DNA of 64,000 nucleotides. It comes from an uncultured Acetobacteroides sp. GTDB taxonomy: Bacteria; Bacteroidota; Bacteroidia; Bacteroidales; ZOR0009. Positions within the stretch are counted from its first letter, which is position 1; each line of letters starts with the position of its first letter. Below, in pieces: positions 41,875-51,102 of this stretch. The notes below the pieces were generated by a model, which searched no databases, had not been told where the DNA came from, and saw only the letters and a list, made by a program, of their open reading frames with translations. Position numbers and translations under genes: made by a program. The stretch is from positions 2,356,001-2,420,000 of the forward strand of contig NZ_OY782755.1 in assembly GCF_963678165.1 (NCBI RefSeq), given 5' to 3'.

Positions 41875-44496
41875 ATGGACCTAAGATTTTCTACTATTCA
41901 AAATGTTAGAAGCATCGCCAAGATGCGACTCCTTTACGTGCGCGACAACAGCAAGGTAATCCTGCAATTCCTGATTGCTGCGCTTTTCCTTGGTGTCGGC
42001 TTTTGGTTCTTGAAGCACGAAGGCTCCGAGCTGTTGGATGTTAGGCAGATCATTGTACAATCGAGATGGCTATGGGTATGCCTAGGCATTGTAATGACGT
42101 TTATTTACGTCATCCTGCAGGGCTACGCCTACAAGCTATCGTTTGCCATGGTAAGGCGTAATGTACCGCTATGGCTCAACATAATCATGTTTCTAAAGCG
42201 CAACTTTGTAAGCGTATTCCTTCCTGCAGGTGGCGTAACCTCGTTGGCATTCTTCTCGGGCGATATTGAAAAAGGGGGAGTTCCCAAGTCGAGCATAAAC
42301 TTTGCCTCCAGCGTTTACGCCTTTTTAGGCATCCTATCTGTTATTGTGATTGCGCTACCCATATTTACCTACTCGCTTGCCGAGGGGCTAACCGGATACT
42401 CCGAGATTGTTGCCTTGGTACTGCTTATCGTTCTGCTTGGCGGCGTATTCCTCTGCTATAAATCTATCGTTAGGAAAGGATCGGTTTACAAAGTATTGGT
42501 AAAGTACATTCCCTCTAGCGAGGTATTTCTGGGCGATATCATCAGCCATCAGGTAGATCGATTGTTGTTTGGCTACGCCTTCTTTGTTTCTGTTCTTGTT
42601 GATGTAGCAGGAATCATTCACCTATACATAGCCATGTTGGCGCTAGGCTTCTCACCTACCATCGAGTCGGCAATGCTAAGCTACTTGGTATCGGTTGTCT
42701 TTCTTATCGTATCTCCTTTTATGAGAGGATTAGGCGCCATAGAGGTTTCCATGACGTTTATTCTTACCCGATTTGGCTACAACAACGTAGAGGCCATTGC
42801 CATAACGCTGCTATACCGTTTCCTTGAGTTCTGGTTGCCGTTGGTGCTGGGCATATTCAGCTTTCTTATCAAGATTAACAAGCTGCTAATGCGGGTTATT
42901 CCGGCCCTGCTCATTTTATCGTTAGGGGTAATTAATATTCTTTCGGTAATGACAGCCTCTATTGGCGAGAGGGTAAAACTCCTGCACGATTTTATTCCAT
43001 TCGCTGTTATTAATGCCTCCAACTATTTGGTGCTGTTGGCTGGCTTTCTGATGCTTCTTACCTCCATATTTCTGATTAGAGGGCTACGAACCGCTTGGTG
43101 GATGGCCTTCCTTCTTAGCTTGGTCTCGGTAGTTGGACACCTTACCAAAGCTATCGACTACGAGGAGGCAATTATCGCTCTTTTGGTGATGGCAATGCTG
43201 ATCTTCTCCAAAAAGGAGTATGTGGTAAGAACCAATCCCCGGCTGCGAAACGTGGGGGTACGAACGGCATTGCTCAGCGTCGTAGCAGTGCTGATTTACG
43301 GAGTTGTGGGTTTCTACTTCCTCGATAAGCACCATTTCAACATCGACTTTAGCATTGGACAGAGCATCCACTACACGCTTCAGTACTACTTTATGGTTGG
43401 TAGCGACCTGATTCCTGGCGATCACTTCTCGCGCCGCTTCCTTGTTTCCATAAGTCTTTGCGGACTTATAACCCTATCTTTCCTATGCTTTACCATCGTT
43501 TATCCGTACATCGTAAAGTATTTCGGCGAACCTTCCCACATCGAAACAGCACAAAAGTTGGTGGCAAAGTATGGCAAATCCTCAGTAGACTATTTTAAAA
43601 CATACAACGATAAATTTTTCTTCTTCTCAAAGGATGAGGAAGCCTTTATTGCCTACCGGGTTGTTGCATCGTTTGCGGTTGTTTTGGAAGATCCTGTAGC
43701 GGCAGATCAAGCACAGATGAAGGCATGCATCGAGCAATTCGACAGATACTGCTTCAACAACGGTCTAAAATGCATCTACTATAGAGTGCCAGAATCGAGC
43801 CTATGCATATATGCCGAGCTGAAAAAGAAGAGGCTCTTTATTGGACAAGAGGCCGTTGTCGATCTGGAATCGTTTACTCTCGAAGGGCGTAAACGAGGTA
43901 CGCTTCGGAATGCCGTTAATAAGGTGGCCGATAAGGGCTTTAAAACTACCGTGCATACGCCTCCGCTAAAGGATGGGCTGCTGCAAAAGCTGAAAGCGGT
44001 ATCCGACGAGTGGCTAATTGATAGCGGTCGTAGCGAGATAGTGTTCTCTCAGGGAATGTTTATCTGGGAAGAGTTAAAGGAGCAAACCGTAATGACCGTC
44101 GAAAGCCCCGAGGAGAAGATTGATGCCTTCCTTAACATCATCCCAGACTATGTCGATGGCGAGATAACGTACGATCTGATTCGTAAAACAGCCGATGCCC
44201 CCAACGGCATAACCATGTTCCTGCTTATCGAGTTCTTTAAGTACGCAAAAGCAGCAGGATTTAAGTCGGTAAACTTAGGATTTGCGCCTATGTCGGGTAT
44301 CGAAGTTCCAAAAAATGCGACAGAGCGCTCCATGAAGTATGCCTACAACTCCATTCGCACATTCTCTCACTACAAAGGTTTACGCGAATTTAAGGAGAGG
44401 TTCTACCCCACTTGGAATAACATATACTTAATCTACGACCACGATTTTGATCTGCTTTCTATCCCTACAATACTGACAAAGGTGATTAAGCCGTAA
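41875..44496 (+). CDS. mprF: Bifunctional phosphatidylglycerol lysyltransferase/flippase MprF (LpiA-like)
   Basis: The protein has 873 residues. The first about 540 residues form around 14 membrane helices, including the UPF0104-type flippase region (LPAGGVTSLAFFSGDIEKGG, FLIVSPFMRGLGAIEVSMTFIL). The last about 330 residues are the DUF2156 GNAT-like catalytic domain (KYGKSSVDYFKTYNDKFFFFSKDEEAFIAYRV, LGFAPMSGIE, YPTWNNIYLIYDHDF). Such enzymes move Lys or Ala from aminoacyl-tRNA to phosphatidylglycerol and flip the product, which protects against cationic peptides. It is last in the acvB operon. The amino acid used is not readable. Confidence 0.92.
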   Translation: MDLRFSTIQNVRSIAKMRLLYVRDNSKVILQFLIAALFLGVGFWFLKHEGSELLDVRQIIVQSRWLWVCLGIVMTFIYVILQGYAYKLSFAMVRRNVPLWLNIIMFLKRNFVSVFLPAGGVTSLAFFSGDIEKGGVPKSSINFASSVYAFLGILSVIVIALPIFTYSLAEGLTGYSEIVALVLLIVLLGGVFLCYKSIVRKGSVYKVLVKYIPSSEVFLGDIISHQVDRLLFGYAFFVSVLVDVAGIIHLYIAMLALGFSPTIESAMLSYLVSVVFLIVSPFMRGLGAIEVSMTFILTRFGYNNVEAIAITLLYRFLEFWLPLVLGIFSFLIKINKLLMRVIPALLILSLGVINILSVMTASIGERVKLLHDFIPFAVINASNYLVLLAGFLMLLTSIFLIRGLRTAWWMAFLLSLVSVVGHLTKAIDYEEAIIALLVMAMLIFSKKEYVVRTNPRLRNVGVRTALLSVVAVLIYGVVGFYFLDKHHFNIDFSIGQSIHYTLQYYFMVGSDLIPGDHFSRRFLVSISLCGLITLSFLCFTIVYPYIVKYFGEPSHIETAQKLVAKYGKSSVDYFKTYNDKFFFFSKDEEAFIAYRVVASFAVVLEDPVAADQAQMKACIEQFDRYCFNNGLKCIYYRVPESSLCIYAELKKKRLFIGQEAVVDLESFTLEGRKRGTLRNAVNKVADKGFKTTVHTPPLKDGLLQKLKAVSDEWLIDSGRSEIVFSQGMFIWEELKEQTVMTVESPEEKIDAFLNIIPDYVDGEITYDLIRKTADAPNGITMFLLIEFFKYAKAAGFKSVNLGFAPMSGIEVPKNATERSMKYAYNSIRTFSHYKGLREFKERFYPTWNNIYLIYDHDFDLLSIPTILTKVIKP

Positions 44497-44520
44497 TATC
44501 AGCAACCAAAAAACTAAAAA

Positions 44521-44553
44521 AAAAAGAGCACCCTTTAAAAGAGTGCTCTTTTT
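44521..44553. terminator. Bidirectional terminator between the mprF operon and the six-gene operon
   Basis: The 11-bp stem AAAAAGAGCAC / GTGCTCTTTTT has A and T runs on both sides. It is placed 24 bases after the mprF stop and 19 bases after the minus-strand TPR gene stop. Confidence 0.85.
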
Positions 44554-44571
44554 GAATATGACAGTTCAAGC

Positions 44572-45186
44572 CTACTTAATCTGCTTAAGCCCGTCCAATG
44601 CCGAGGCATCGTTTGGCCTATACAAAAGCACCTTATTGAATAACGATTTGGCATCCGTGTTTCTTTCTAAGCGCAAGCAGGTCCATGCGCTCATCAGCAT
44701 GTTGTCGTAGTCGAAGGGGAACAGAATGAGCGATACATCAAAGTACTGCTTTGCGTTCAGGTAGTTCTTCCGGTTGTAGTAGATCATCCCCAACTGGTAG
44801 TTGGCCACCGAATTCTTAGGGTCGAGCTTGATGATCTTCATGTAGTTCTTTTCGCAGTCGTCCCACTGCTTTAGGGCCGTTAGCGGCTTTAGGACAGCCC
44901 AAAGAGGCTCTGTGGCACTGGGCATAAGGTTAGAGGCCTTTTCGTAGAAGGCAACCGACTCCTTCTGCTTTCCAGCCAGGTAGTGCAGCCATCCCAACCG
45001 TAGGTTGGTCTCATACGAGCTCGCATCGTAGGCTTTGTTGAGCACCGATATGGCATCGTCGTACTTTTTGCTTGCCTCAAGCGAGTAACTTTTCGAGAAG
45101 GCATCGATCAGGTTGCTGGTCTGCGCCTGAACGTTCAGCGCAAGCGCGAGCAGGCATACTGGGAAAAATCGCTTTAAAATTTCCAT
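44572..45186 (-). CDS. Periplasmic TPR-repeat protein
   Basis: The protein has 204 residues with a signal peptide (MEILKRFFPVCLLALALNVQAQ). Four to five TPR units follow: SLEASKKYDDAISVLNKAYDA, LRLGWLHYLAGKQKESVAFYEKA, WDDCEKNYMKIIKLDPKNS, ANYQLGMIYYNRKNYLNAKQYF and ERNTDAKSLFNKVLLYRPND. It is the last gene of the operon that begins at 51338 and overlaps the preceding barrel gene by 13 bases, so translation is probably coupled. It most likely acts as a periplasmic adaptor for the barrel. That role is inferred from context. Confidence 0.82.
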   Translation of the reverse strand: MEILKRFFPVCLLALALNVQAQTSNLIDAFSKSYSLEASKKYDDAISVLNKAYDASSYETNLRLGWLHYLAGKQKESVAFYEKASNLMPSATEPLWAVLKPLTALKQWDDCEKNYMKIIKLDPKNSVANYQLGMIYYNRKNYLNAKQYFDVSLILFPFDYDNMLMSAWTCLRLERNTDAKSLFNKVLLYRPNDASALDGLKQIK

Positions 45187-46487
45187 AGCACTGTAGTATT
45201 AAATGATTGACTCGTGTAGTGATACTTTACGATCTTGTAGGAGGTAAACGAATCGAAGTAGAGGTAGCTACCCTGGCAGCGGTTGGAGGCATACCCCGCA
45301 ATTACCTCGAAGCGCTTATGGTAGAAGCGCAGGTTGGCGCCCAAAATTCGCTTTATGGGGTCGGACGTGTTGTAGGTCGAAAAGGTGTTATCGGTGATGT
45401 AGTTATTCAGGTTGCCGTAGACGATCTTCTCCTCGTGCCACAGCCAGCTGAATATCTTCGACCCTACCGCTTGCGAAACAATCCACTGCTTACTCCCGCT
45501 GTTCTTTAGCAGCGAAACCGACGAAACCGTATGGACGTTAAGGTTGCCTAAGGGGAATACTACGAGCGAACACTCGCCCTGGTAGTGGTTCGACTTCCCG
45601 AAGTTGCTCAACACCACGCTTACCGAGGGCTTAAGGTAGCGCATTCGCCGTGCGATGCTCAGGCCTCCAGCAAAGTAGTTATTCCTCACGTTGCCATCTA
45701 TAAATCGGTACTTGTTGAGCGTACTGTTGTACTCACTGGTTAGCCACGAGGTCTCCTGCATGTAGCTGGCAACGCTCCCGGTAACGCTCCATCCACCACT
45801 AAAGGCGTAGGAAAGTGCTGCGTTCAGCTGCCCATGCTTATTCTCGAAATCTTGAACCTTACCATCGTCCTTTGTCTGAACCACGCCAACGGCTTTTGCT
45901 CTAAAGATCGAAGCGCCGTAGGTTAGCCGTAATCGGTTAAGGATGGAGTGCTGCATCGAGAAGCAGGCCCACCTCACCGCACCGTTGTACAGCGCCTCTC
46001 CGTAAATATTTTCGCTGCGCTTAATATCCCTGATTCTACCATTGGCCGTATTTTCCGATAAGGTATAGCCGCCTGCTACGGCAAGCAAGTCGGCCAGCTT
46101 TCGCCGGTAGCCTAGCCGTTGCTTGGCACTTTCCGAGAGCCAGTTCCCCGTAGCATTGGCATCCTCAACCCTTTTAAGGTAGAGGTACGATAGATAGAGG
46201 CGCTCTAGAAGCACCGAATCCGTTGCGCTGCTCATACGCCTAGCCTTCTCTAGGTGGTACGCTGCATTGTCGTAGTTACCCTTGCCAAAGTAGTGCTGCC
46301 CCACGCTCAACTCTAGGCTAAACGAAGGCGTACCTCGGCGTAGGCTATCCCTATACATGCTTCTTATCTGATGATTACCTTGCACTCCATGCTGAAGATA
46401 CACGCTACTATCTGCAGTAATGGTCGTACTTCTTGCAGATACAGCAACAGATGCAGCACAAAGCAATATGCAAATCAAGATACGCAT
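45174..46487 (-). CDS. Outer membrane protein with N-terminal TPR and C-terminal beta-barrel
   Basis: The protein has 437 residues with a signal peptide (MRILICILLCAASVAVSA). Residues 45-135 are helical TPR-like (GQHYFGKGNYDNAAYHLEKARRM, YLSYLYLKRVEDANATGNWLSE). From about 140 to the end, alternating strands end in a terminal Phe (SQSFNTTVLWKF), as in outer-membrane barrels. The arrangement recalls YaiO-type barrels with periplasmic TPRs. It overlaps both neighbours by 13 bases. It may pass a product of the operon across the outer membrane (inference). Confidence 0.75.
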   Translation of the reverse strand: MRILICILLCAASVAVSARSTTITADSSVYLQHGVQGNHQIRSMYRDSLRRGTPSFSLELSVGQHYFGKGNYDNAAYHLEKARRMSSATDSVLLERLYLSYLYLKRVEDANATGNWLSESAKQRLGYRRKLADLLAVAGGYTLSENTANGRIRDIKRSENIYGEALYNGAVRWACFSMQHSILNRLRLTYGASIFRAKAVGVVQTKDDGKVQDFENKHGQLNAALSYAFSGGWSVTGSVASYMQETSWLTSEYNSTLNKYRFIDGNVRNNYFAGGLSIARRMRYLKPSVSVVLSNFGKSNHYQGECSLVVFPLGNLNVHTVSSVSLLKNSGSKQWIVSQAVGSKIFSWLWHEEKIVYGNLNNYITDNTFSTYNTSDPIKRILGANLRFYHKRFEVIAGYASNRCQGSYLYFDSFTSYKIVKYHYTSQSFNTTVLWKF

Positions 46488-48667
46488 ATATAGTTCTCTC
46501 GCTTTTTATTTTGGGTGATAGCAAAATACCTAAAGGCATTGTTCCGTATCTCGAACTCGAAGCTAATCTTCCGAATGGCACGCTTAAGCAGCATCACGCT
46601 TACCGACGATTTAAACACAATAATGCGAGGTGAGAACAGGTCGTCAGCATATACAAACCTAGAGGTATACTCGGCGCGCATGAACGTAATAAATGGAACA
46701 AATAGGTCTTGCAACCAAGCCAGCCAACGGCAGCGGAACTGAACGAGGGGAACCTCATCAGTAACGTCAATCTTTTCGTAGTAGCCCAGCAACTGGCGGT
46801 AGGTTGCTAGGTAGAAGTAGTAGAGTAAGGACTTACGATCGCCCTCAAAGTCGGTAAAGTAGAACATCGTACCATCGTTCACAAAGTAGGCATACGACTT
46901 TGTATCGTAGCAGTAAATGTATTGGCGGTTTAGTCCATCGGTTAAAACCTCCCAGTTGCTTAAAGCGTTGGTGCTTTCATTTTTGAAGATAAACTTACGG
47001 CCCGGATAAAAGCTGTAGCATTCGCAAAGCGGAACAGACGGCACAACATTGCTTACAAACGATTTCTCCTTCGGTATCTCAAATGCCTTTAGTTCGCTCT
47101 TCCCATCCCGTTTCTCTATGAAGTACGATAGCGGATGGAATAGCGTCTTTGCTCCAATCTCTGGTGTTGCCTGCAGCTGAAAGTGAACATGGGGTTCTTG
47201 GGAGAGCCCCGAATTTCCACAGCATGCAAGTACCCTTCCCTTTTTTACATACTCGCCTACCGAAACCTTAAACGAATCCTTTTTTAGATGGCTGATCTGA
47301 GAGTACAATCCGTTTAAATGGTTAATAACAATTGTATTCCCCCAGTTGGAACCTACATTTACAATACCGATGTAGTTATCCTCTACGGTATTCAAGATGT
47401 CGTACACATACCCATCAAAAGGTGCCAGTACAGGCTTGTTGTAGCACCCGTACTCATCAATGCTTGCCCCTTGGTATTTGAACGTCTTCAATTCATCGTT
47501 GGACATAACAAAATCCAAGGCGTTGTTCCATTCACCTACATGGGTAACATTTCCGTTGTAGCTTTGGGTTACGAGCCATTCTCCTGAAAATGGAAGCGCA
47601 ATCTTAGGCAAATGCTCCATCTTAAGCCTTTTTATCGCGTTGAGATACTTGTAGATGTTCTTCTCTGGCATAAAATACTGAACTTCAGTGAGGTGAATGT
47701 ACTTACGAAGCCATCGAAATTGCAGCGTAAACAGGAACACAATGCATACAACGCAGTAAGGTAAGGTAAAGGCATCGACATTGAATACGGCCAACATCTT
47801 ACCTAGAAACATAACCATCAGCATCTGAATCGGAATGAACATAACAACATTCAGGTAGCTGTACGCATTTGGAATCACATAGAAGCATCCTAGGCTAATT
47901 GCCATAAACACATAGTTTGCCCCAAGCAGGTTGTTGTTGAAATCGTTTACGTTTGCACCAAACATCGTATAGAACGTGTAGGCAACAAAAAAGCCGATTA
48001 CGCTTAGCGAGAAGGCTATTCGCGATGAATAAAATAGGCCAATAGCAATAACAACCCCACCTAAAAAACTTTGCTGGAAGAGCGCCCCCGACAGCGTACG
48101 AAAGAACACCACCACAACATGCGGTATCGGAATTTGGTATAAGGAGCCAATTAGCTTGCTTATAATCCAAGGTTGCTTAAAAAAGGTATCACTAATTAAG
48201 CTGGGGTTGTAGTGATTTTCGGTTAAAAAAGTGAAGTTGGGCGACGAGATAGAGATAATCCAGTAGGTAAACAAAAAGGGAAGCACAAGGAATGGCAGCT
48301 TCTGCATGGCCAATAACTCTTTAAATAGCACGGTGGCTATTAGAAGCATAAATACAGCAGCAACAAAAAAGATAACAAATAGCCCTGTTGACTGAAAGTT
48401 GTGCCCTAAGGCCATTCCAAGGAATAGGGCATTTAACCCATATAGCCCCTGCTGAATCTCTACCTTACTAAGGCTGCCTGTACGGGCAAGTAGGTTTATC
48501 AGTACAACGCCCAATAGTCCAAATATTCCTACGCTTGGAGTTAGAAAGGTTACGAGCAACAAGGCCAACGCAAAAATCTTATTCTCCGAAAAAAATATCT
48601 GACTATAGCTGTTAAGCGTACTATCGAGCCAAAACTTAACCGATGTACTAAACGATATTGAGCTCAA
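46475..48667 (-). CDS. Urea transporter fused to an M23 (LytM-like) peptidase domain
   Basis: The protein has 730 residues. Residues about 15-320 are a urea-transporter-type membrane domain (FLTPSVGIFGLLGVVLINLLA, the GLYGLNALFLGMALG signature, and a second repeat after residue 195). Residues about 360-510 are an M23 domain with CGNSGLSQEPHVHFQL, which keeps the HxH zinc ligands. The first metal-binding His is replaced (WNNALDF instead of HxxxD), so peptidase activity is doubtful. About 200 further residues have no known domain. The start is TTG: no ATG occurs before residue 80, and an in-frame stop, which is the stop of the upstream gene, closes the frame five codons earlier. Confidence 0.85.
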   Translation of the reverse strand: MSSISFSTSVKFWLDSTLNSYSQIFFSENKIFALALLLVTFLTPSVGIFGLLGVVLINLLARTGSLSKVEIQQGLYGLNALFLGMALGHNFQSTGLFVIFFVAAVFMLLIATVLFKELLAMQKLPFLVLPFLFTYWIISISSPNFTFLTENHYNPSLISDTFFKQPWIISKLIGSLYQIPIPHVVVVFFRTLSGALFQQSFLGGVVIAIGLFYSSRIAFSLSVIGFFVAYTFYTMFGANVNDFNNNLLGANYVFMAISLGCFYVIPNAYSYLNVVMFIPIQMLMVMFLGKMLAVFNVDAFTLPYCVVCIVFLFTLQFRWLRKYIHLTEVQYFMPEKNIYKYLNAIKRLKMEHLPKIALPFSGEWLVTQSYNGNVTHVGEWNNALDFVMSNDELKTFKYQGASIDEYGCYNKPVLAPFDGYVYDILNTVEDNYIGIVNVGSNWGNTIVINHLNGLYSQISHLKKDSFKVSVGEYVKKGRVLACCGNSGLSQEPHVHFQLQATPEIGAKTLFHPLSYFIEKRDGKSELKAFEIPKEKSFVSNVVPSVPLCECYSFYPGRKFIFKNESTNALSNWEVLTDGLNRQYIYCYDTKSYAYFVNDGTMFYFTDFEGDRKSLLYYFYLATYRQLLGYYEKIDVTDEVPLVQFRCRWLAWLQDLFVPFITFMRAEYTSRFVYADDLFSPRIIVFKSSVSVMLLKRAIRKISFEFEIRNNAFRYFAITQNKKRENYICVS

Positions 48668-48679
48668 AACAGGTAATTT

Positions 48680-50038
48680 TTAAAGCTTGAAGTTCTTTAA
48701 ATGAGCAGGCTTACATTCGTACCTAAGCATGGTATCCAACGACTCGCTTTCGCGAATTACGTGGGTATGCCCATCCATATCAATTAGTACAATCTTTGGT
48801 CTCATGGCAATAAACTGCATCCACTGGGTCATGTTGTATGCACCAACCTTATGGATCACCACCTGATCGCCCTTGCTTAGCACGGGTAGGTTGGCACTCT
48901 CGCGAATGCAATCGATGTTCATGCATAACGGCCCATAAACTACCATATCCTCCATGTAGTCGGAGAACTCCTGCGCTGGCGATATCTTGTGGTCGTACCA
49001 AAATGCCGTAAATAGGATATTTACCCCAATGTCGATAATAAGAGCATTGCGCCCATCTGCCATTTTCTTAGATGCAATTACGCTTCCCAGTAGCCATGCG
49101 GCGTCATCCACCATCACACGGCCACTTTCCAGCATTATGGTTGGCAAATCCTCTGGTGCAAAACCGAAGTTTAGGATTGTAGAGGTTATGGCATCAGCGT
49201 AATCGTCGAGGGTTGGAATAACATCGGCCCCCTGCAGATACGACCCTTTTAGCGTATTGGACGATGCAAAACCGCCCCCCATATCTAGATACTGAATTTG
49301 CTTGTTCCAAACCTGCTTAATGTTGATGGCAAGATCGCATAGCTTCCAAGCGGCAGTAGCATACGGCTTGGCCGATAGCATAAACGTTCCAATATGGCAG
49401 TGCAGCCCCACCATCTCCATTTCTGGAATCGACATAATCTTGGTTATGGCCTCCCAGGCCTGGCCGTTTTCGTAGTTAAACCCAAACCGGCTCCACATGG
49501 GGTATATACCCGTATCCATGTTGACCCGAATGGCCACGCGAGCTGTCTGCCGGCTAGCCTGAAGCAGCTCGGCAAGCATATAGAGCTCATCAAAATGGTC
49601 GATGTGGATTAGCGACTGATTCTTTATGGCAGCCTGTAGGTCTTCGCGAGTTTTGTCGGGCCCGTTGAATATTATTTTATTGCCAGGCACGCCATTTCGT
49701 AGCGCCTTATTGTACTCGAACATGGATACCACCTCGGCCCATGAGCCCTCTTGGTGGAAGATGTTGCAAACGGCGTTGTTGTAGTTGGTTTTGTAGCTCC
49801 ACGCAAACTGTACCTTTGGGTACCTAGTTCGGAAGGCATGAACGGCATTTCGGTAGTTCATGCGCAGCTGCCGCTCCGAGATCACAAAAACAGGCGATCC
49901 GTACTTGCCGATCAACCGTTTTACAGAAACTCCTTCGATGTGCGTAACGGCCTTATACTCGGTTCTTGTTGCAAACTTATTCATGGCACCACTATTCAGC
50001 TTTTGAATGGATGGTTTTTCGTAGGTTGTGTTTTCCAT
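48680..50038 (-). CDS. Fold-III PLP-dependent decarboxylase
   Basis: The protein has 452 residues and resembles diaminopimelate and ornithine/arginine decarboxylases. The PLP lysine is in VQFAWSYKTNYN (about residue 83), HCHIGTF near 240, the glycine loop LDMGGGFAS near 275, ESGRVMV near 330, and the second-subunit catalytic motif YGPLCMNID (Cys and Asp as in C-x3-D) near 385. It should decarboxylate a basic or related amino acid, or an amino-acid adduct, and the substrate is unknown. There are 12 bases to the transporter gene and 11 from the ATP-grasp gene. LysA for lysine synthesis is an alternative, but the operon context argues against it. Confidence 0.85.
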   Translation of the reverse strand: MENTTYEKPSIQKLNSGAMNKFATRTEYKAVTHIEGVSVKRLIGKYGSPVFVISERQLRMNYRNAVHAFRTRYPKVQFAWSYKTNYNNAVCNIFHQEGSWAEVVSMFEYNKALRNGVPGNKIIFNGPDKTREDLQAAIKNQSLIHIDHFDELYMLAELLQASRQTARVAIRVNMDTGIYPMWSRFGFNYENGQAWEAITKIMSIPEMEMVGLHCHIGTFMLSAKPYATAAWKLCDLAINIKQVWNKQIQYLDMGGGFASSNTLKGSYLQGADVIPTLDDYADAITSTILNFGFAPEDLPTIMLESGRVMVDDAAWLLGSVIASKKMADGRNALIIDIGVNILFTAFWYDHKISPAQEFSDYMEDMVVYGPLCMNIDCIRESANLPVLSKGDQVVIHKVGAYNMTQWMQFIAMRPKIVLIDMDGHTHVIRESESLDTMLRYECKPAHLKNFKL

Positions 50039-50049
50039 TTCCTTATGGT

Positions 50050-51102
50050 TTATAGTTCTCCCATTGTTGACACTTTCTCGAACTCCGACAGGTTCACAAT
50101 TTGATCGTAGGAGTAGCGAACAAACATTTTTCTGGAATCATACGCGGTAAAAGGGGCGACATCTTCGCCAAGAGCCATTCGGACGAGCGCTTCGGGATGA
50201 TTTTGGCCACATCCTACCGCTAGGTATACCCAAGCGGGAAAGCGCGGATTCATCTCCAGCAGGTAGTACCGACCTTCGCGGGTCTTGATAAACTCCAGTT
50301 CGCACCCTCCCCTCCACTTCGTGTTGGCCATTAGCCTTTGGGTGATGTCGAGTAGCGCTTCATCTTCGAGGGTTATGCCGGCCCATGCCTTTCCCTTATC
50401 GGTAATGTACATCTTGCGCATGGGAATGGCTCCGATACAGTTTCCTTTGCCATCGCCGATAGCCGTTACGTTTACCTCGTCGCCAGAGATGTGCTGCTGA
50501 ATAATGATGGGAAGCCCCCACTTATGGCTGATCTTATCGAAGTGGCTAATGGCCTGTTCGCGCGATTTTGCTACAGAAGCCTCGTAGAATTTGCCCTTTA
50601 CCACTATAGGATACTTAAACTCGCCTTCGAGCTCGGCAATTTGCGAATGGTTGAAAACGACCTTGCTGGGGGGAACGCTTACGCTGTTGCGCTCGCCGAA
50701 CTCGTACAGAACGGCTTTATGCCTCGATTCGAACTGCTCGATGGTGGGCAGGAAGGTGGCTATCCCAAACTCCTGCTTCAGGCGCTTCTCGATCTTTATA
50801 AAGTTGTAGAGCTCGGCATCGAAGTTGGGAATGAGCACATCGATACTTTCGCGCTCGTTGATGTACCTAAGCCGCTCCATGAGGCTGGCCACCCCCGATG
50901 AGGGAAATGGAACAGAGTAGCTCTTATCCACCAAGTCGTGCATAAACAACCCCGGCTCCAGCGTTTCGTAGCTAAGGCCAACGATTCTAACATCGAAATA
51001 CTGACTTTCCTTTAGGGCTCGGATTACGGGAATGCCTGGTCCTGGGCTATCGATGTTGTTGATGCCGGTTACGGCAACGGTTATCTTGCGCCTCTCCATC
51101 AT
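50050..51102 (-). CDS. ATP-grasp ligase
   Basis: The protein has 350 residues. An N-terminal Rossmann-like domain (ITVAVTGINNIDSPGPGIPVIRALKE) is followed by an ATP-grasp fold: FKYPIVVKGKFYEASVAKS (ATP-binding Lys), LPIIIQQHISGDEVNVTAIGDGKG, and the metal site CELEFIKTREGRYYLLEMNPRFPAWVYLA (Glu and Asn). It is closest in character to carbamoyl-phosphate-synthase-like ligases that join a carboxylate to an amine. The first ATG overlaps the stop of the PqqD-like gene (ATGA), which indicates translational coupling. The product is probably an amide of an amino acid or peptide. Confidence 0.87.
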   Translation of the reverse strand: MMERRKITVAVTGINNIDSPGPGIPVIRALKESQYFDVRIVGLSYETLEPGLFMHDLVDKSYSVPFPSSGVASLMERLRYINERESIDVLIPNFDAELYNFIKIEKRLKQEFGIATFLPTIEQFESRHKAVLYEFGERNSVSVPPSKVVFNHSQIAELEGEFKYPIVVKGKFYEASVAKSREQAISHFDKISHKWGLPIIIQQHISGDEVNVTAIGDGKGNCIGAIPMRKMYITDKGKAWAGITLEDEALLDITQRLMANTKWRGGCELEFIKTREGRYYLLEMNPRFPAWVYLAVGCGQNHPEALVRMALGEDVAPFTAYDSRKMFVRYSYDQIVNLSEFEKVSTMGEL

